From [Leptolyngbya] sp. JSC-1 (GTDB lineage: Bacteria; Cyanobacteriota; Cyanobacteriia; Elainellales; Elainellaceae), in NCBI GenBank assembly GCA_000733415.1, contig KL662192.1, positions 882,600 to 914,565 of the forward strand: a stretch of DNA of 31,966 nt, in the 5' to 3' direction. Numbering within the stretch: position 1 is the first letter of the stretch; each line of letters begins with the position of its first letter. Below the pieces are notes generated by a model. It was given only the letters and a program-made list of their open reading frames with translations. It ran no database searches and was not told the DNA's origin. The position numbers and the translations under genes were made by a program. Below, piece by piece: positions 6,391 to 13,812 of the stretch.

Positions 6391-8022
6391 ATGAGATTAA
6401 TTTCCCCATCTTCCCCCAGGACAGTGCATCGATTTTCTGGAGCCGTACTCAGCTTTATTTTGCTTGCCACACCTGTTGCGGTTGTTGCCCATGGTGGTCA
6501 TGGCGATGAATTTCATAGTCATGAAGCCCAATCTGCCGATAGCATTCAGGTGGATGCAGAAACTGCGCAGCGAATTGGATTAAAGGTAGAGCCAGTGATG
6601 CTGCGACGCCTAGCGTTTGGCATCAAAGCGACAGGGCAAATTGAAGCCTTGCCAAGCCGTCGGGTAGAAGTGACCTATCCGGTGGGAGGCACGATTGCAC
6701 GGCTGTTTGTGCAGCCTGGTGATCGGGTTAAACAGGGACAGCCAGTGGCCGTGATTACCAGCGCTGAATTAGCCGAACTGCGAGTCGATGCCCTCGATCG
6801 CCAAGTCGAGATGAGCGGTGAAGTGGAAAAAGCCAAGGCTGATTTGCTGTTGGCACAACAAACCTACCAGCAGCAGCAGCAGATTGCTCGTACCCAAATT
6901 CAGCAGGCCCAAACCGAATTAGGAGTAGCGCAGGAGCAGTTTGAGCGAGACCGGGAATTGATGGAGCAGGGGGCAATTCCCAGACGCGAGTATCTGGAAT
7001 CGGAAGCCCACCTGGCCACCGCTCGCAATGCCCTCACAGAAGCCGAGAGCCGCTTAGCGGTATTGGATGCCGCCGCTGATCTGAAGCGTGCCCAAACGGC
7101 AGTTGAGGTAGCGCAGGGCCGAGCCAAACTGAGTACCGGCACCTACAGCACGCGCCTGAAGCAGTTGCAGACGCAGGCCAACCCAGACGGGACAATTACT
7201 ATCACCGCTCCCATCGCTGGACAGATTGCTGACCGCCCAGCCACCCTCGGTCAATCGGCTGAAGACGCAGGAGCCGCCTTGATGACAATCGTAGATGATC
7301 GCACCGTGTTAGCCTCGGCAAACATCTACGAGAAAGATCTGAAGCAAGTTGCCATTGGGCAACCAGTGCGAATTACGGTAGTCGGAATGCCGAATCACAG
7401 TTTTCAGGGACGGGTGACGGTGGTGGGGGCCGTAGTGGAAGGGGGAAGTCGTGTGGTACCGGTCAAAGCAGAAATTGCCAACTCGGAATCTGTTTTGAAG
7501 CCAGGGATGTTTGCCGAGATGGAGGTACTCACTGACCGCAGTTCAGCCTCCGTTGTGGCGATTCCCCGTTCGGCTTTGGTCGAGATGAATGGCAAATCGA
7601 TTGTGTATGTCCAAAACGGCGATGCTTATCAGCCGGTTGAAGTAACAGTGGGTCAAACTTCAGGTGAATGGATTGAGGTACGCGATGGTTTATTTGAAGG
7701 CGACCGAGTTGTGACTCAGCGAGCGGCCCAACTCTATGCTCAGTCGTTGCGAGGCGACCGTCTAAAGCCCGAATCCACGGAGCCAGCAGCGCCAGAGACC
7801 ACAGAAATTAGCCTAGTCGCAACTTACGGGTGGATAATTGCCTTGGGCGGCAGTGCCATTGCCGCCACCACTTTTGCAGCGGGGACTTGGTGGGCCAACC
7901 GTCGGTTCAAGCGTCTCCTAGCCATGCAATCTTCCAGCTACAACAGCGTGGCAGATCCTGTGGCAGATCCTGTGGCAGATCCTATAGAGCAACATCAATC
8001 GCAACCGATTAATCATCCATAA
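6391..8022 (+). CDS. copB: Heavy-metal/copper RND efflux periplasmic adaptor (CopB/CusB-like)
   Basis: Membrane-fusion subunit linking an RND pump to the outer membrane, 543 aa from ATG 6391. This start is preferred because it gives a classical signal peptide (hydrophobic core 'AVLSFILLATPVAVVA') and a leader of about 65 bases from the predicted promoter. GTG 6331 and ATG 6340 are in frame but lie almost on the predicted transcription start. The mature N-terminus is His-rich ('HGGHGDEFHSHE'), suited to metal binding. A lipoyl/barrel-sandwich half motif ('VEVTYPVGGTIARLFVQPGD'), a Gln-rich coiled-coil hairpin (about 140-235) and a second half ('ITITAPIAGQIAD') follow, then beta-barrel and MP domains. 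A hydrophobic segment near residue 480-505 followed by basic residues would be an extra C-terminal anchor, unusual for the family. It is followed by the RND pump gene 35 bases downstream. Confidence 0.85.
   Translation: MRLISPSSPRTVHRFSGAVLSFILLATPVAVVAHGGHGDEFHSHEAQSADSIQVDAETAQRIGLKVEPVMLRRLAFGIKATGQIEALPSRRVEVTYPVGGTIARLFVQPGDRVKQGQPVAVITSAELAELRVDALDRQVEMSGEVEKAKADLLLAQQTYQQQQQIARTQIQQAQTELGVAQEQFERDRELMEQGAIPRREYLESEAHLATARNALTEAESRLAVLDAAADLKRAQTAVEVAQGRAKLSTGTYSTRLKQLQTQANPDGTITITAPIAGQIADRPATLGQSAEDAGAALMTIVDDRTVLASANIYEKDLKQVAIGQPVRITVVGMPNHSFQGRVTVVGAVVEGGSRVVPVKAEIANSESVLKPGMFAEMEVLTDRSSASVVAIPRSALVEMNGKSIVYVQNGDAYQPVEVTVGQTSGEWIEVRDGLFEGDRVVTQRAAQLYAQSLRGDRLKPESTEPAAPETTEISLVATYGWIIALGGSAIAATTFAAGTWWANRRFKRLLAMQSSSYNSVADPVADPVADPIEQHQSQPINHP
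7948..7983 (+). repeat. 12-bp tandem repeat in the 3' end of copB
   Basis: GTGGCAGATCCT occurs three times in a row, encoding Val-Ala-Asp-Pro three times just after the C-terminal hydrophobic anchor. It is in frame, so copy-number slippage would change length without breaking the gene. Confidence 0.9.
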
Positions 8023-8057
8023 ATATCCTTTATTATTCATAATACTCGCAAATATCC

Positions 8058-11000
8058 ATGCTCAATGCCATTCTCAAATGGTCAATCGTTCAACGCTGGC
8101 TAATCGTGATTGGGGCCATTCTGGTGACAATTTTAGGGGCCTACAACTTAACGCGAATGCCTTTGGATGTATTTCCCGACTTTGCCCCGCCCCAGGTGGA
8201 GATTCAAACAGAAGCAGCTGGTTTGGCCCCCGAAGAAGTCGAAGCCTTGGTTACGCTGCCGATTGAAAGCGCCGTGAACGGCACACCGGGTGTAGAAACC
8301 GTGCGCTCTTCCTCAGCGGTAGGAATTTCCGTTGTTAAGGTGATCTTTAATTGGGGTACAGATATTTATCGAGCACGACAGCTCGTGACCGAACGCCTGC
8401 AACAGGTGCAAGAAAAGCTGCCGGAGGGAAGCGGAACGCCGCAAATTTCTCCGGTTACTTCTCCGGTTGGCACCGTGGTGATGTATGCCTTTACGGCAGA
8501 AACAACGCCGCTGATGCAGGTGCGACGGTTAGTAGATCGGGATGTGACGAATCGGTTATTGGCGATTCCTGGGGTTTCTCAGGTAATTGCCTATGGCGGC
8601 GATGTACAGCAGTATCAGGTGTTGGTGGACCCGGCCCGACTGGCGGCCTATAACGTCTCGTTGCAAGATGTGACCGAAGCGGCAGAAGCAGCAAATGCTA
8701 ACGCAGCCGGTGGCTTCTTGTCTACGCCCGATCAAGAACTGATTATTCGCGGGGTGGGTCGGCTGGAATCAATTGAGCAACTTGGCGATTCGGTGGTGAC
8801 GGCTCGGAACGGCAACCCTGTGCTGCTGCGGGATGTGGCCGAGGTGCAGATCGGAGCGGCGTTGAAACGGGGAGATGGCAGCGTTAATGGTCAACCGGCG
8901 GTGGTCGTGGTGGTAAACAAACAGCCGATGAATGATACACCAACGGTAACGCGAGCGGTGGAACAAGCAATGGCGGAGATTAAGCAGGGATTCCCCAAAG
9001 ACATTCAGGTGATTGAAACCTTCCGGCAGAATAACTTTATTGATGCCTCGATTGAAAATGTGCTGGGTTCACTGCGGGATGGGACGATCATCGTCTCGGT
9101 CATCCTGTTATTGTTTCTGATGAACTGGCGCACGGCAGTCATTACCCTCAGCGCTATTCCGCTGTCGCTTTTGATCGGCATGCTGATCCTCAATGCCTTT
9201 GGTCAGGGCATTAACACGATGACGTTGGGTGGTTTGGCGGTAGCAATTGGTTCGGTTGTGGATGACTCGATTGTCGATATGGAAAATGCCTATCGGGGCT
9301 TGCGCAAAAATCAGTTGGCCGGCACACCGGAGCATCCCTTCAAAGTTGTCTACGACACCTCGGTAGAAGTGCGCGTTAGCGTGATTTTCTCGACGGTGAT
9401 CATTGCGGTGGTATTCGCGCCCATTTTTAGCCTCACAGGCGTAGAAGGCCGAATTTTTGCACCAATGGGCATTGCCTATTTGGTTTCGATTTTTGCTTCT
9501 ACGTTTGTGGCAATGACGCTATCGCCCGCCCTATGTGCTATTTTGCTAGCCAATCGTGCCTTACCAAGCGATGAAACCTGGGTAACGGCTTTCTCGCAGC
9601 GGCTGTATCGGCCCGCGCTGAATTTTGCTATCCGCCACGCTAAGGTGATTCTGCTTGTTGCTGTAGCATCTCTGATCGCATCCCTAGTGATATTCACTAA
9701 TTTGGGTCGGGTGTTTTTACCAGAATTTCAGGAGCCATCCTTGGTGAATGCAATGGTTTTGTATCCGGGCGCATCATTAGAAGCCACTAATCAGGTTGGT
9801 TTAGCGATGCAGGACGCACTCAAAGACGATCCGCGCTTTTCTTCGGTGCAATTGCGTTCAGGTCGGGCACCGGGAGATGCGGATGCGGGAGGCGTCAACC
9901 TGGGCCACCTGGATGTGGAATTGAGTGCGGAGGGGATGCAGGACCGGAAAGCTGCTGTTGAGCAGGTCCGGGCCGAGTTTGCCCGCATTCCTGGCGTTGC
10001 GCCCAGCGTCGGCGGATTCATCAATCACCGCATGGATGAGGTGTTATCGGGGGTAAGAAGCGCAATTGCGATTAAGATCTTCGGCCCCGATCTGGACCAA
10101 CTGCGGACAATCGGTAGCCAAGTTGAAGCGGCAGTCCGAGATGTGGATGGTCTGGTCGATCTGCAGTTAGAACCGCAAGTGCCGATCCGTCAGGTGCAAA
10201 TCCAGTTTGATCGGGCTGCTGCCGCTCGCTATGGTTTAACAGTCGGGCAACTTTCGGAGATGGTGGAAATTGCCTTGAACGGACGGGTGGTTTCTCAGGT
10301 GCTAGAACAACAGCAATTATTTGACCTGGTGGTCTGGCTCAAGCATGACGCGCGCAACGACATCGAGACGATTCGCAACCTGCTGGTGGACACACCTACC
10401 GGCCAAAAAATTCCCCTAGCCCAGCTGGCCCAGATCAACTACGGCACTGGACCAAACACAATCAACCGAGAAAACGTGTCGCGTTTGATTATTGTGTCCG
10501 CAAATGTGGCCGGACGCGATCTTGGTTCTGTAGTACAAGATGTTCAAGCTCGCGTCAAGTCGGCGGTACAACTGCCATCCGGCTACTTTATTCAATACGG
10601 CGGACAGTTTGAATCCGAACAGCAGGCCAGCCGCAATCTCTTGATCTTTGGCGGATTGGCGATCGTGGTGATTTCAATTTTTATGTACTTTGCCGTTAAA
10701 TCGGTGGCTGGAATGGTGATGATTATGATTAACCTACCGCTGGCCCTAGTGGGAGGTATTGTTTCGATCGCCGTTAGTGGCGGTGTTGTCTCGGTGGCAT
10801 CGCTGGTCGGTTTTATTACGCTGTTTGGGGTGGCAACTCGCAATGGCCTACTCCTGGTTGATAATTACAACCGCAAATTGGCTGAAGGATTGCCCTTGCA
10901 GCAAGTCATTGTCGATGGCTCTATGGAGCGCTTAGTTGCGATTCTCATGACCGCGTTGACTTCGGCTCTGGGGATGGTCCCGCTGGTGCTGGGGGGTGGT

Positions 11001-11207
11001 GCGGGTCAAGAAATTCTCCAGCCGTTAGCGGTGGTGGTGTTAGGAGGCTTATTTACCTCAACGGCCCTGACGCTGCTGGTTCTACCGGCTCTCTACGCTC
11101 GGTTTGGTCGATTTCTGGTTCCCAAAGGGCAGGCGGTTGTTGATCCAACTGCTGTGAGTTCGGATGGAAATCAGCTAGCAAACGCCGTGTTGACTGATAG
11201 CCATTAG
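8058..11207 (+). CDS. copA: Heavy-metal RND efflux permease (CopA/CusA/CzcA-like)
   Basis: Inner-membrane proton-driven pump of the HME-RND family, 1049 aa, the usual length. It opens with 'VQRWLIVIGAILVTILGAYN' (TM1) and the family block 'MPLDVFPDFAPPQVEIQTEA'. TM4 carries 'AVAIGSVVDDSIVDMEN': D402 and D403 supply the proton-relay acids, and the spacing A-x-G-x3-D-x6-E-N is the one I recall for the copper/silver pump CusA rather than the DFG pattern of zinc/cobalt CzcA. The second half repeats the architecture ('GVATRNGLLLVDNY', TM10 region). Context (copper two-component system, multicopper oxidase) favours copper. No outer-membrane TolC-type partner is encoded in the window. Confidence 0.88.
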   Translation: MLNAILKWSIVQRWLIVIGAILVTILGAYNLTRMPLDVFPDFAPPQVEIQTEAAGLAPEEVEALVTLPIESAVNGTPGVETVRSSSAVGISVVKVIFNWGTDIYRARQLVTERLQQVQEKLPEGSGTPQISPVTSPVGTVVMYAFTAETTPLMQVRRLVDRDVTNRLLAIPGVSQVIAYGGDVQQYQVLVDPARLAAYNVSLQDVTEAAEAANANAAGGFLSTPDQELIIRGVGRLESIEQLGDSVVTARNGNPVLLRDVAEVQIGAALKRGDGSVNGQPAVVVVVNKQPMNDTPTVTRAVEQAMAEIKQGFPKDIQVIETFRQNNFIDASIENVLGSLRDGTIIVSVILLLFLMNWRTAVITLSAIPLSLLIGMLILNAFGQGINTMTLGGLAVAIGSVVDDSIVDMENAYRGLRKNQLAGTPEHPFKVVYDTSVEVRVSVIFSTVIIAVVFAPIFSLTGVEGRIFAPMGIAYLVSIFASTFVAMTLSPALCAILLANRALPSDETWVTAFSQRLYRPALNFAIRHAKVILLVAVASLIASLVIFTNLGRVFLPEFQEPSLVNAMVLYPGASLEATNQVGLAMQDALKDDPRFSSVQLRSGRAPGDADAGGVNLGHLDVELSAEGMQDRKAAVEQVRAEFARIPGVAPSVGGFINHRMDEVLSGVRSAIAIKIFGPDLDQLRTIGSQVEAAVRDVDGLVDLQLEPQVPIRQVQIQFDRAAAARYGLTVGQLSEMVEIALNGRVVSQVLEQQQLFDLVVWLKHDARNDIETIRNLLVDTPTGQKIPLAQLAQINYGTGPNTINRENVSRLIIVSANVAGRDLGSVVQDVQARVKSAVQLPSGYFIQYGGQFESEQQASRNLLIFGGLAIVVISIFMYFAVKSVAGMVMIMINLPLALVGGIVSIAVSGGVVSVASLVGFITLFGVATRNGLLLVDNYNRKLAEGLPLQQVIVDGSMERLVAILMTALTSALGMVPLVLGGGAGQEILQPLAVVVLGGLFTSTALTLLVLPALYARFGRFLVPKGQAVVDPTAVSSDGNQLANAVLTDSH

Positions 11208-11221
11208 CTATTACTTGCCTG

Positions 11222-11238
11222 TTATCAATTATTGATAA
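11222..11238 (+). other. AT-rich hairpin between copA and copC-like gene
   Basis: TTATCAA (11222-11228), loop TTA, TTGATAA (11232-11238). A perfect 7-bp stem in the 92-base copA-copC gap, without a T-tract. It may be an mRNA-processing or stability element; the role is inference. Confidence 0.35.
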
Positions 11239-11299
11239 ACGCCAATAATCAACGGCTAATATACTGCAAATTAATCATTTCTCAACTTGGAGATAGTCT

Positions 11300-11791
11300 A
11301 TGAGATTGTTTCGTTCACTTGCAGCCCTATTCACGGGGTTAACCGTTTTAGGTCTATCAAGTTGTGCCAGTCAGCCGCAGTCAGCCGCTGAATCCCCTAG
11401 CGCCACAGCCGAGAACTCACCCACTCTAGCTGCTGCTCCGACACCAGAAACGACGAGCGCCAAGGATCATTCCCATGGTGGTCAAGGCGGACAGGTGATT
11501 GAAACCGGCGACTATCATCTGGAACTATTGGCTAAACCCGAAGCCAACGGCACCCATCTCGATTTCTTTCTGCAAAAGGGCGACGATCACGAACCAATTC
11601 CCGATGCAAAGGTGGTGGCCCAAGTCCAGCTACCCAATGGCACTCAGCAAAAATTGGATTTGACCTACGACGCAGCCGGGGGACACTACACGGTTTTCCT
11701 ACCGGCGACGGCCACTGGAGAATACAAACTTGTGGTTCTGTCTGACCTCAATGGCGAGAAGGTGAATGGTCGATATACGTTTACGAAGTAG
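11300..11791 (+). CDS. Small periplasmic lipoprotein of the copper efflux operon (CopC position)
   Basis: 163 aa. Signal peptide with lipobox 'LSSC' (Cys22), then a low-complexity Ala/Pro/Ser/Thr tether to about residue 50, then a His-containing segment ('DHSHGGQGGQVIETGDYHLEL'). The remainder looks like a compact beta-sandwich ('HLDFFLQKGDDHEPIPDAKV', 'GGHYTVFLPATATGEYKLVV'). The position after adaptor and pump matches that of the third copBAC gene of Synechocystis, and the His cluster suggests a periplasmic metal-binding accessory protein. GGAG at 11289-11292 is the ribosome binding site. A terminator follows. Its biochemical function is not established. Confidence 0.75.
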   Translation: MRLFRSLAALFTGLTVLGLSSCASQPQSAAESPSATAENSPTLAAAPTPETTSAKDHSHGGQGGQVIETGDYHLELLAKPEANGTHLDFFLQKGDDHEPIPDAKVVAQVQLPNGTQQKLDLTYDAAGGHYTVFLPATATGEYKLVVLSDLNGEKVNGRYTFTK

Positions 11792-11828
11792 TCTGAAGTA
11801 GTCATCTACTATAGCTTTCCTCATATTG

Positions 11829-11861
11829 CGACGATTGTTTTGGAGCAGTCGTCGTTTTTTT
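11829..11861 (+). terminator. Rho-independent terminator of the copBAC unit
   Basis: CGACGATTG (11829-11837), 8-base loop, CAGTCGTCG (11846-11854): a 9-bp stem with one G-U pair, followed by seven T (11855-11861). It lies 38 bases after the copC-like stop codon. The last T residues are also the first bases of the TTTCAT half-site at 11859. Confidence 0.85.
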
Positions 11862-11891
11862 CATATCGGTTTCATTTTTGTAAGTGATACT
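11859..11891 (+). promoter_or_regulatory. Predicted CopR operator and promoter of the second copper unit
   Basis: TTTCAT (11859-11864), five bases, TTTCAT (11870-11875), ten bases, GATACT (11886-11891). The spacing is identical to 6287-6319, and the -10-like hexamers differ at two positions (GAATCT, GATACT). The half-sites would lie over the -35 position, as expected for class II activation by an OmpR-type regulator. A 5' leader of about 100 bases would follow. The unit downstream includes copR itself, so autoregulation is implied. Confidence 0.62.
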
Positions 11892-11996
11892 GAAAGCTAG
11901 ATTGGTGAGAAATAGCCTAGTTCGGTCAGAGGTTATATATCGCTTAACAATTGCAAAACGCAATCGTTTAACCTATAGTTACGAAGGAGAATACCA

Positions 11997-12242
11997 ATGC
12001 AATATATTTTGTTAGCCAGTTTATTGACAGCGACTGCTTTTGTCAATTTCTTCTCGCTACCGGCAGTTGCGCTTGGCAATAGGACTTGTCAGGAGCGTTG
12101 GCAAACCTTAAACAAAACTGAAGATGCCAAAGCTCATCGTCAGCGGCATCGTCAGCAGATACTAAATAAACAGATTGAACCATTAGAGCTGATCCATCAG
12201 CCAGAGCAGTGGCAAGTGGCTAACAAGCATCTCTGTTCATAA
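11997..12242 (+). CDS. Small secreted protein at the head of the copR operon
   Basis: 81 aa, not recognised as a named family. A good ribosome binding site AAGGAGA (11984-11990) supports the start. It has a hydrophobic signal peptide ('ILLASLLTATAFVNFFSLPAVA') and a short mature part with two Cys ('NRTCQERW', 'NKHLC'), several His, and many Lys/Arg/Gln, predicted helical. The position between the operator and the multicopper oxidase is where Synechocystis has copM, a periplasmic copper-binding protein of a different family (DUF305) and larger size. By context it may be a periplasmic copper-responsive protein. The leader contains an imperfect inverted repeat around ATTGC-AAAAC-GCAAT (11950-11964). 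Confidence 0.7.
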   Translation: MQYILLASLLTATAFVNFFSLPAVALGNRTCQERWQTLNKTEDAKAHRQRHRQQILNKQIEPLELIHQPEQWQVANKHLCS

Positions 12243-12263
12243 GCATCTCGGCTTTTAGCCACT

Positions 12264-12305
12264 CCTAACGAAAGTCAAGGCAATAACTGCTTTACTTTCG
12301 TTAGG
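12264..12305 (+). other. Long perfect inverted repeat between small ORF and oxidase gene
   Basis: CCTAACGAAAGT (12264-12275) and ACTTTCGTTAGG (12294-12305) are perfect complements; the inner bases AAGGCA/TGCTTT extend the stem with one G-U pair. There is no T-tract, so it may act as a partial terminator, an mRNA-processing hairpin that makes the small gene more abundant than the downstream ones, or a DNA-level operator. Confidence 0.6.
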
Positions 12306-12387
12306 AACTGTTATCTCATACGCTTTTATCAACTAAGATTTGGCTTCAGTTGTTTGGATTGATTTAAATAGTAGCAAGGAGATAATC

Positions 12388-13140
12388 ATGGCTCACCTCA
12401 CCCGTCGGCAATTCTTAACTCTCAGTGCTAGTACAGCCGGAGCCGTGCTACTGCCCCGTTGTGCTAGCAATCAAGTCGTAATTGGGCAGACGTCAGATGT
12501 CATTCGTAGTCAAGCTGGGCTACTGGGAGTAACGTTGACAACTCGTCAAACTAAACTCCGGATTGGTGAAACATCGGGAGTATTCATGAGCTATAATGAT
12601 CAGATCCCTGGTACAAGACTAGAAGCGCATCCGGGTGATACAGTTAAAATTCGCTTGCATAACCAACTACCACAAGCCACCAACTTGCACTATCACGGAT
12701 TACACATCTCGCCTACTGGCAACGCAGATAATGTATTCTTAAGTATTCCTATGGGTGAAACCCCAGACTATGAATTTAGGATTCCAGAGAATCACCCGGC
12801 TGGTATATTTTATTATCATCCTCATCTGCATGGCAGCGTTGAAGATTGGGAATTGGTAAATAGTGATCCAGATGGGATGGATCACCCCTTCCATTTGCAT
12901 GTCAATCCCTTTCAAATTATTAGCCGTAATGGGCAACCGGAACCCTATCGGGTATGGAAAGATACGGTGCTTGTTAAAGGCTATGAAACCGTCCGTATCC
13001 GGATCCCCTTCCGGGACTTTACCGGCAAGACAGTCTACCATTGTCACATTCTAGATCACGAAGACTTGGGTATGATGGGACTGATTCAAATCGACACAGC
13101 ATTAGCCAACAAAAATGAGAATTCTTCTAGTCGAGGATGA
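12388..13140 (+). CDS. Internally shortened multicopper oxidase with Tat signal
   Basis: 250 aa from ATG 12388 (AAGGAGAT directly upstream). The N-terminus has a twin-arginine motif ('TRRQFLTL'), so export is by Tat. All four multicopper-oxidase copper motifs are present: HYHGLHI (H101, H103), 'HPHLHGS' (H144, H146), 'DHPFHLHVNPF' (H166, H169, H171) and 'HCHILDHEDLGMM' (H218, C219, H220, H224, M229). Relatives are about 450-500 aa with three cupredoxin domains. Here domain 1 joins the last part of domain 3 directly near residues 151-152 ('HGSV' then 'EDWELVN', about 12840), losing the whole middle domain and the start of domain 3 without breaking the frame. It could be a decaying gene or a functional copper-binding remnant. 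Its last 26 bases overlap the copR start, implying translational coupling. Confidence 0.8.
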   Translation: MAHLTRRQFLTLSASTAGAVLLPRCASNQVVIGQTSDVIRSQAGLLGVTLTTRQTKLRIGETSGVFMSYNDQIPGTRLEAHPGDTVKIRLHNQLPQATNLHYHGLHISPTGNADNVFLSIPMGETPDYEFRIPENHPAGIFYYHPHLHGSVEDWELVNSDPDGMDHPFHLHVNPFQIISRNGQPEPYRVWKDTVLVKGYETVRIRIPFRDFTGKTVYHCHILDHEDLGMMGLIQIDTALANKNENSSSRG

Positions 13141-13804
13141 ACCAGACTTGGGGCGAGCCATTCAACGGGCACTCACTCGGGAAAAATACATCGTCGATTG
13201 GGTTCAGGATGGTGGCGAAGCTTGGAACTATCTAGACAACGGTTGGGCAACCTACACGGTGGCGGTTTTCGATTGGCTTTTACCTGGGCTATCGGGGATT
13301 GAGCTATGTCAACGCTTGCGACAGCAGCAGAATTCACTGCCTGTCCTGATGTTGACTGCCAAAGATCGGTTGGAGGATAAGGTGGCTGGGTTAGATGCGG
13401 GAGCTGACGATTACTTGGTCAAACCCTTCGGTATGATCGAGCTACTGGCACGGCTGCGGGCCTTACAGCGTCGCTCACCCCAAACCTACAGCCCCTTTCT
13501 GCAAGTCGGTCGCCTCACGCTCGACTATGCCACACTTACGGTTTCGGTACAGCAGAGCAGTCAGGCACAAATCATTCAACTCACAGCCAAAGAATTCCAG
13601 CTCTTAGAATATTTCATGAAACATCCCCAGCAGATTGTCAATCGCGATCAGTTGATGAATGCACTCTGGGAAGTACAGGCGGAGCCGATTAGCAATGTAG
13701 TCTCTGCCCAGATTCGATTGCTGCGGCGAAAATTAGCCGAATATAATTGTGACGGTATGATTGAAACTGTTTATGGTCTGGGATATCGTTTTAATTTGAG
13801 TTAA
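13115..13804 (+). CDS. copR: OmpR-family copper response regulator (CopR-like)
   Basis: 229 aa. Receiver domain with acidic pocket E7-D8, phosphoacceptor D53 ('VFDWLLPG'), T81 and K103 ('DDYLVKPFG'). It is followed by an OmpR/PhoB winged helix ('LTAKEFQLLEYFMKHP', 'ISNVVSAQIRLLRRKLAE', 'VYGLGYRF'). The start overlaps the oxidase gene by 26 bases and has no clear Shine-Dalgarno sequence. The sensor kinase gene begins 8 bases downstream. Family and context point to sensing of periplasmic copper and activation of copBAC and of its own unit through the TTTCAT direct repeats. The metal is inferred from neighbours; related regulators also sense silver, zinc or cobalt. Confidence 0.88.
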   Translation: MRILLVEDEPDLGRAIQRALTREKYIVDWVQDGGEAWNYLDNGWATYTVAVFDWLLPGLSGIELCQRLRQQQNSLPVLMLTAKDRLEDKVAGLDAGADDYLVKPFGMIELLARLRALQRRSPQTYSPFLQVGRLTLDYATLTVSVQQSSQAQIIQLTAKEFQLLEYFMKHPQQIVNRDQLMNALWEVQAEPISNVVSAQIRLLRRKLAEYNCDGMIETVYGLGYRFNLS

Positions 13805-13812
13805 TTTCACCC

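Noticed and set aside
11951..11979. TTGCAA-17-TATAGT as a promoter for the small secreted gene
   Set aside because: The transcript would start within the ribosome binding site at 11984-11990, so it could not initiate well; the operator-linked -10 at 11886 fits better.
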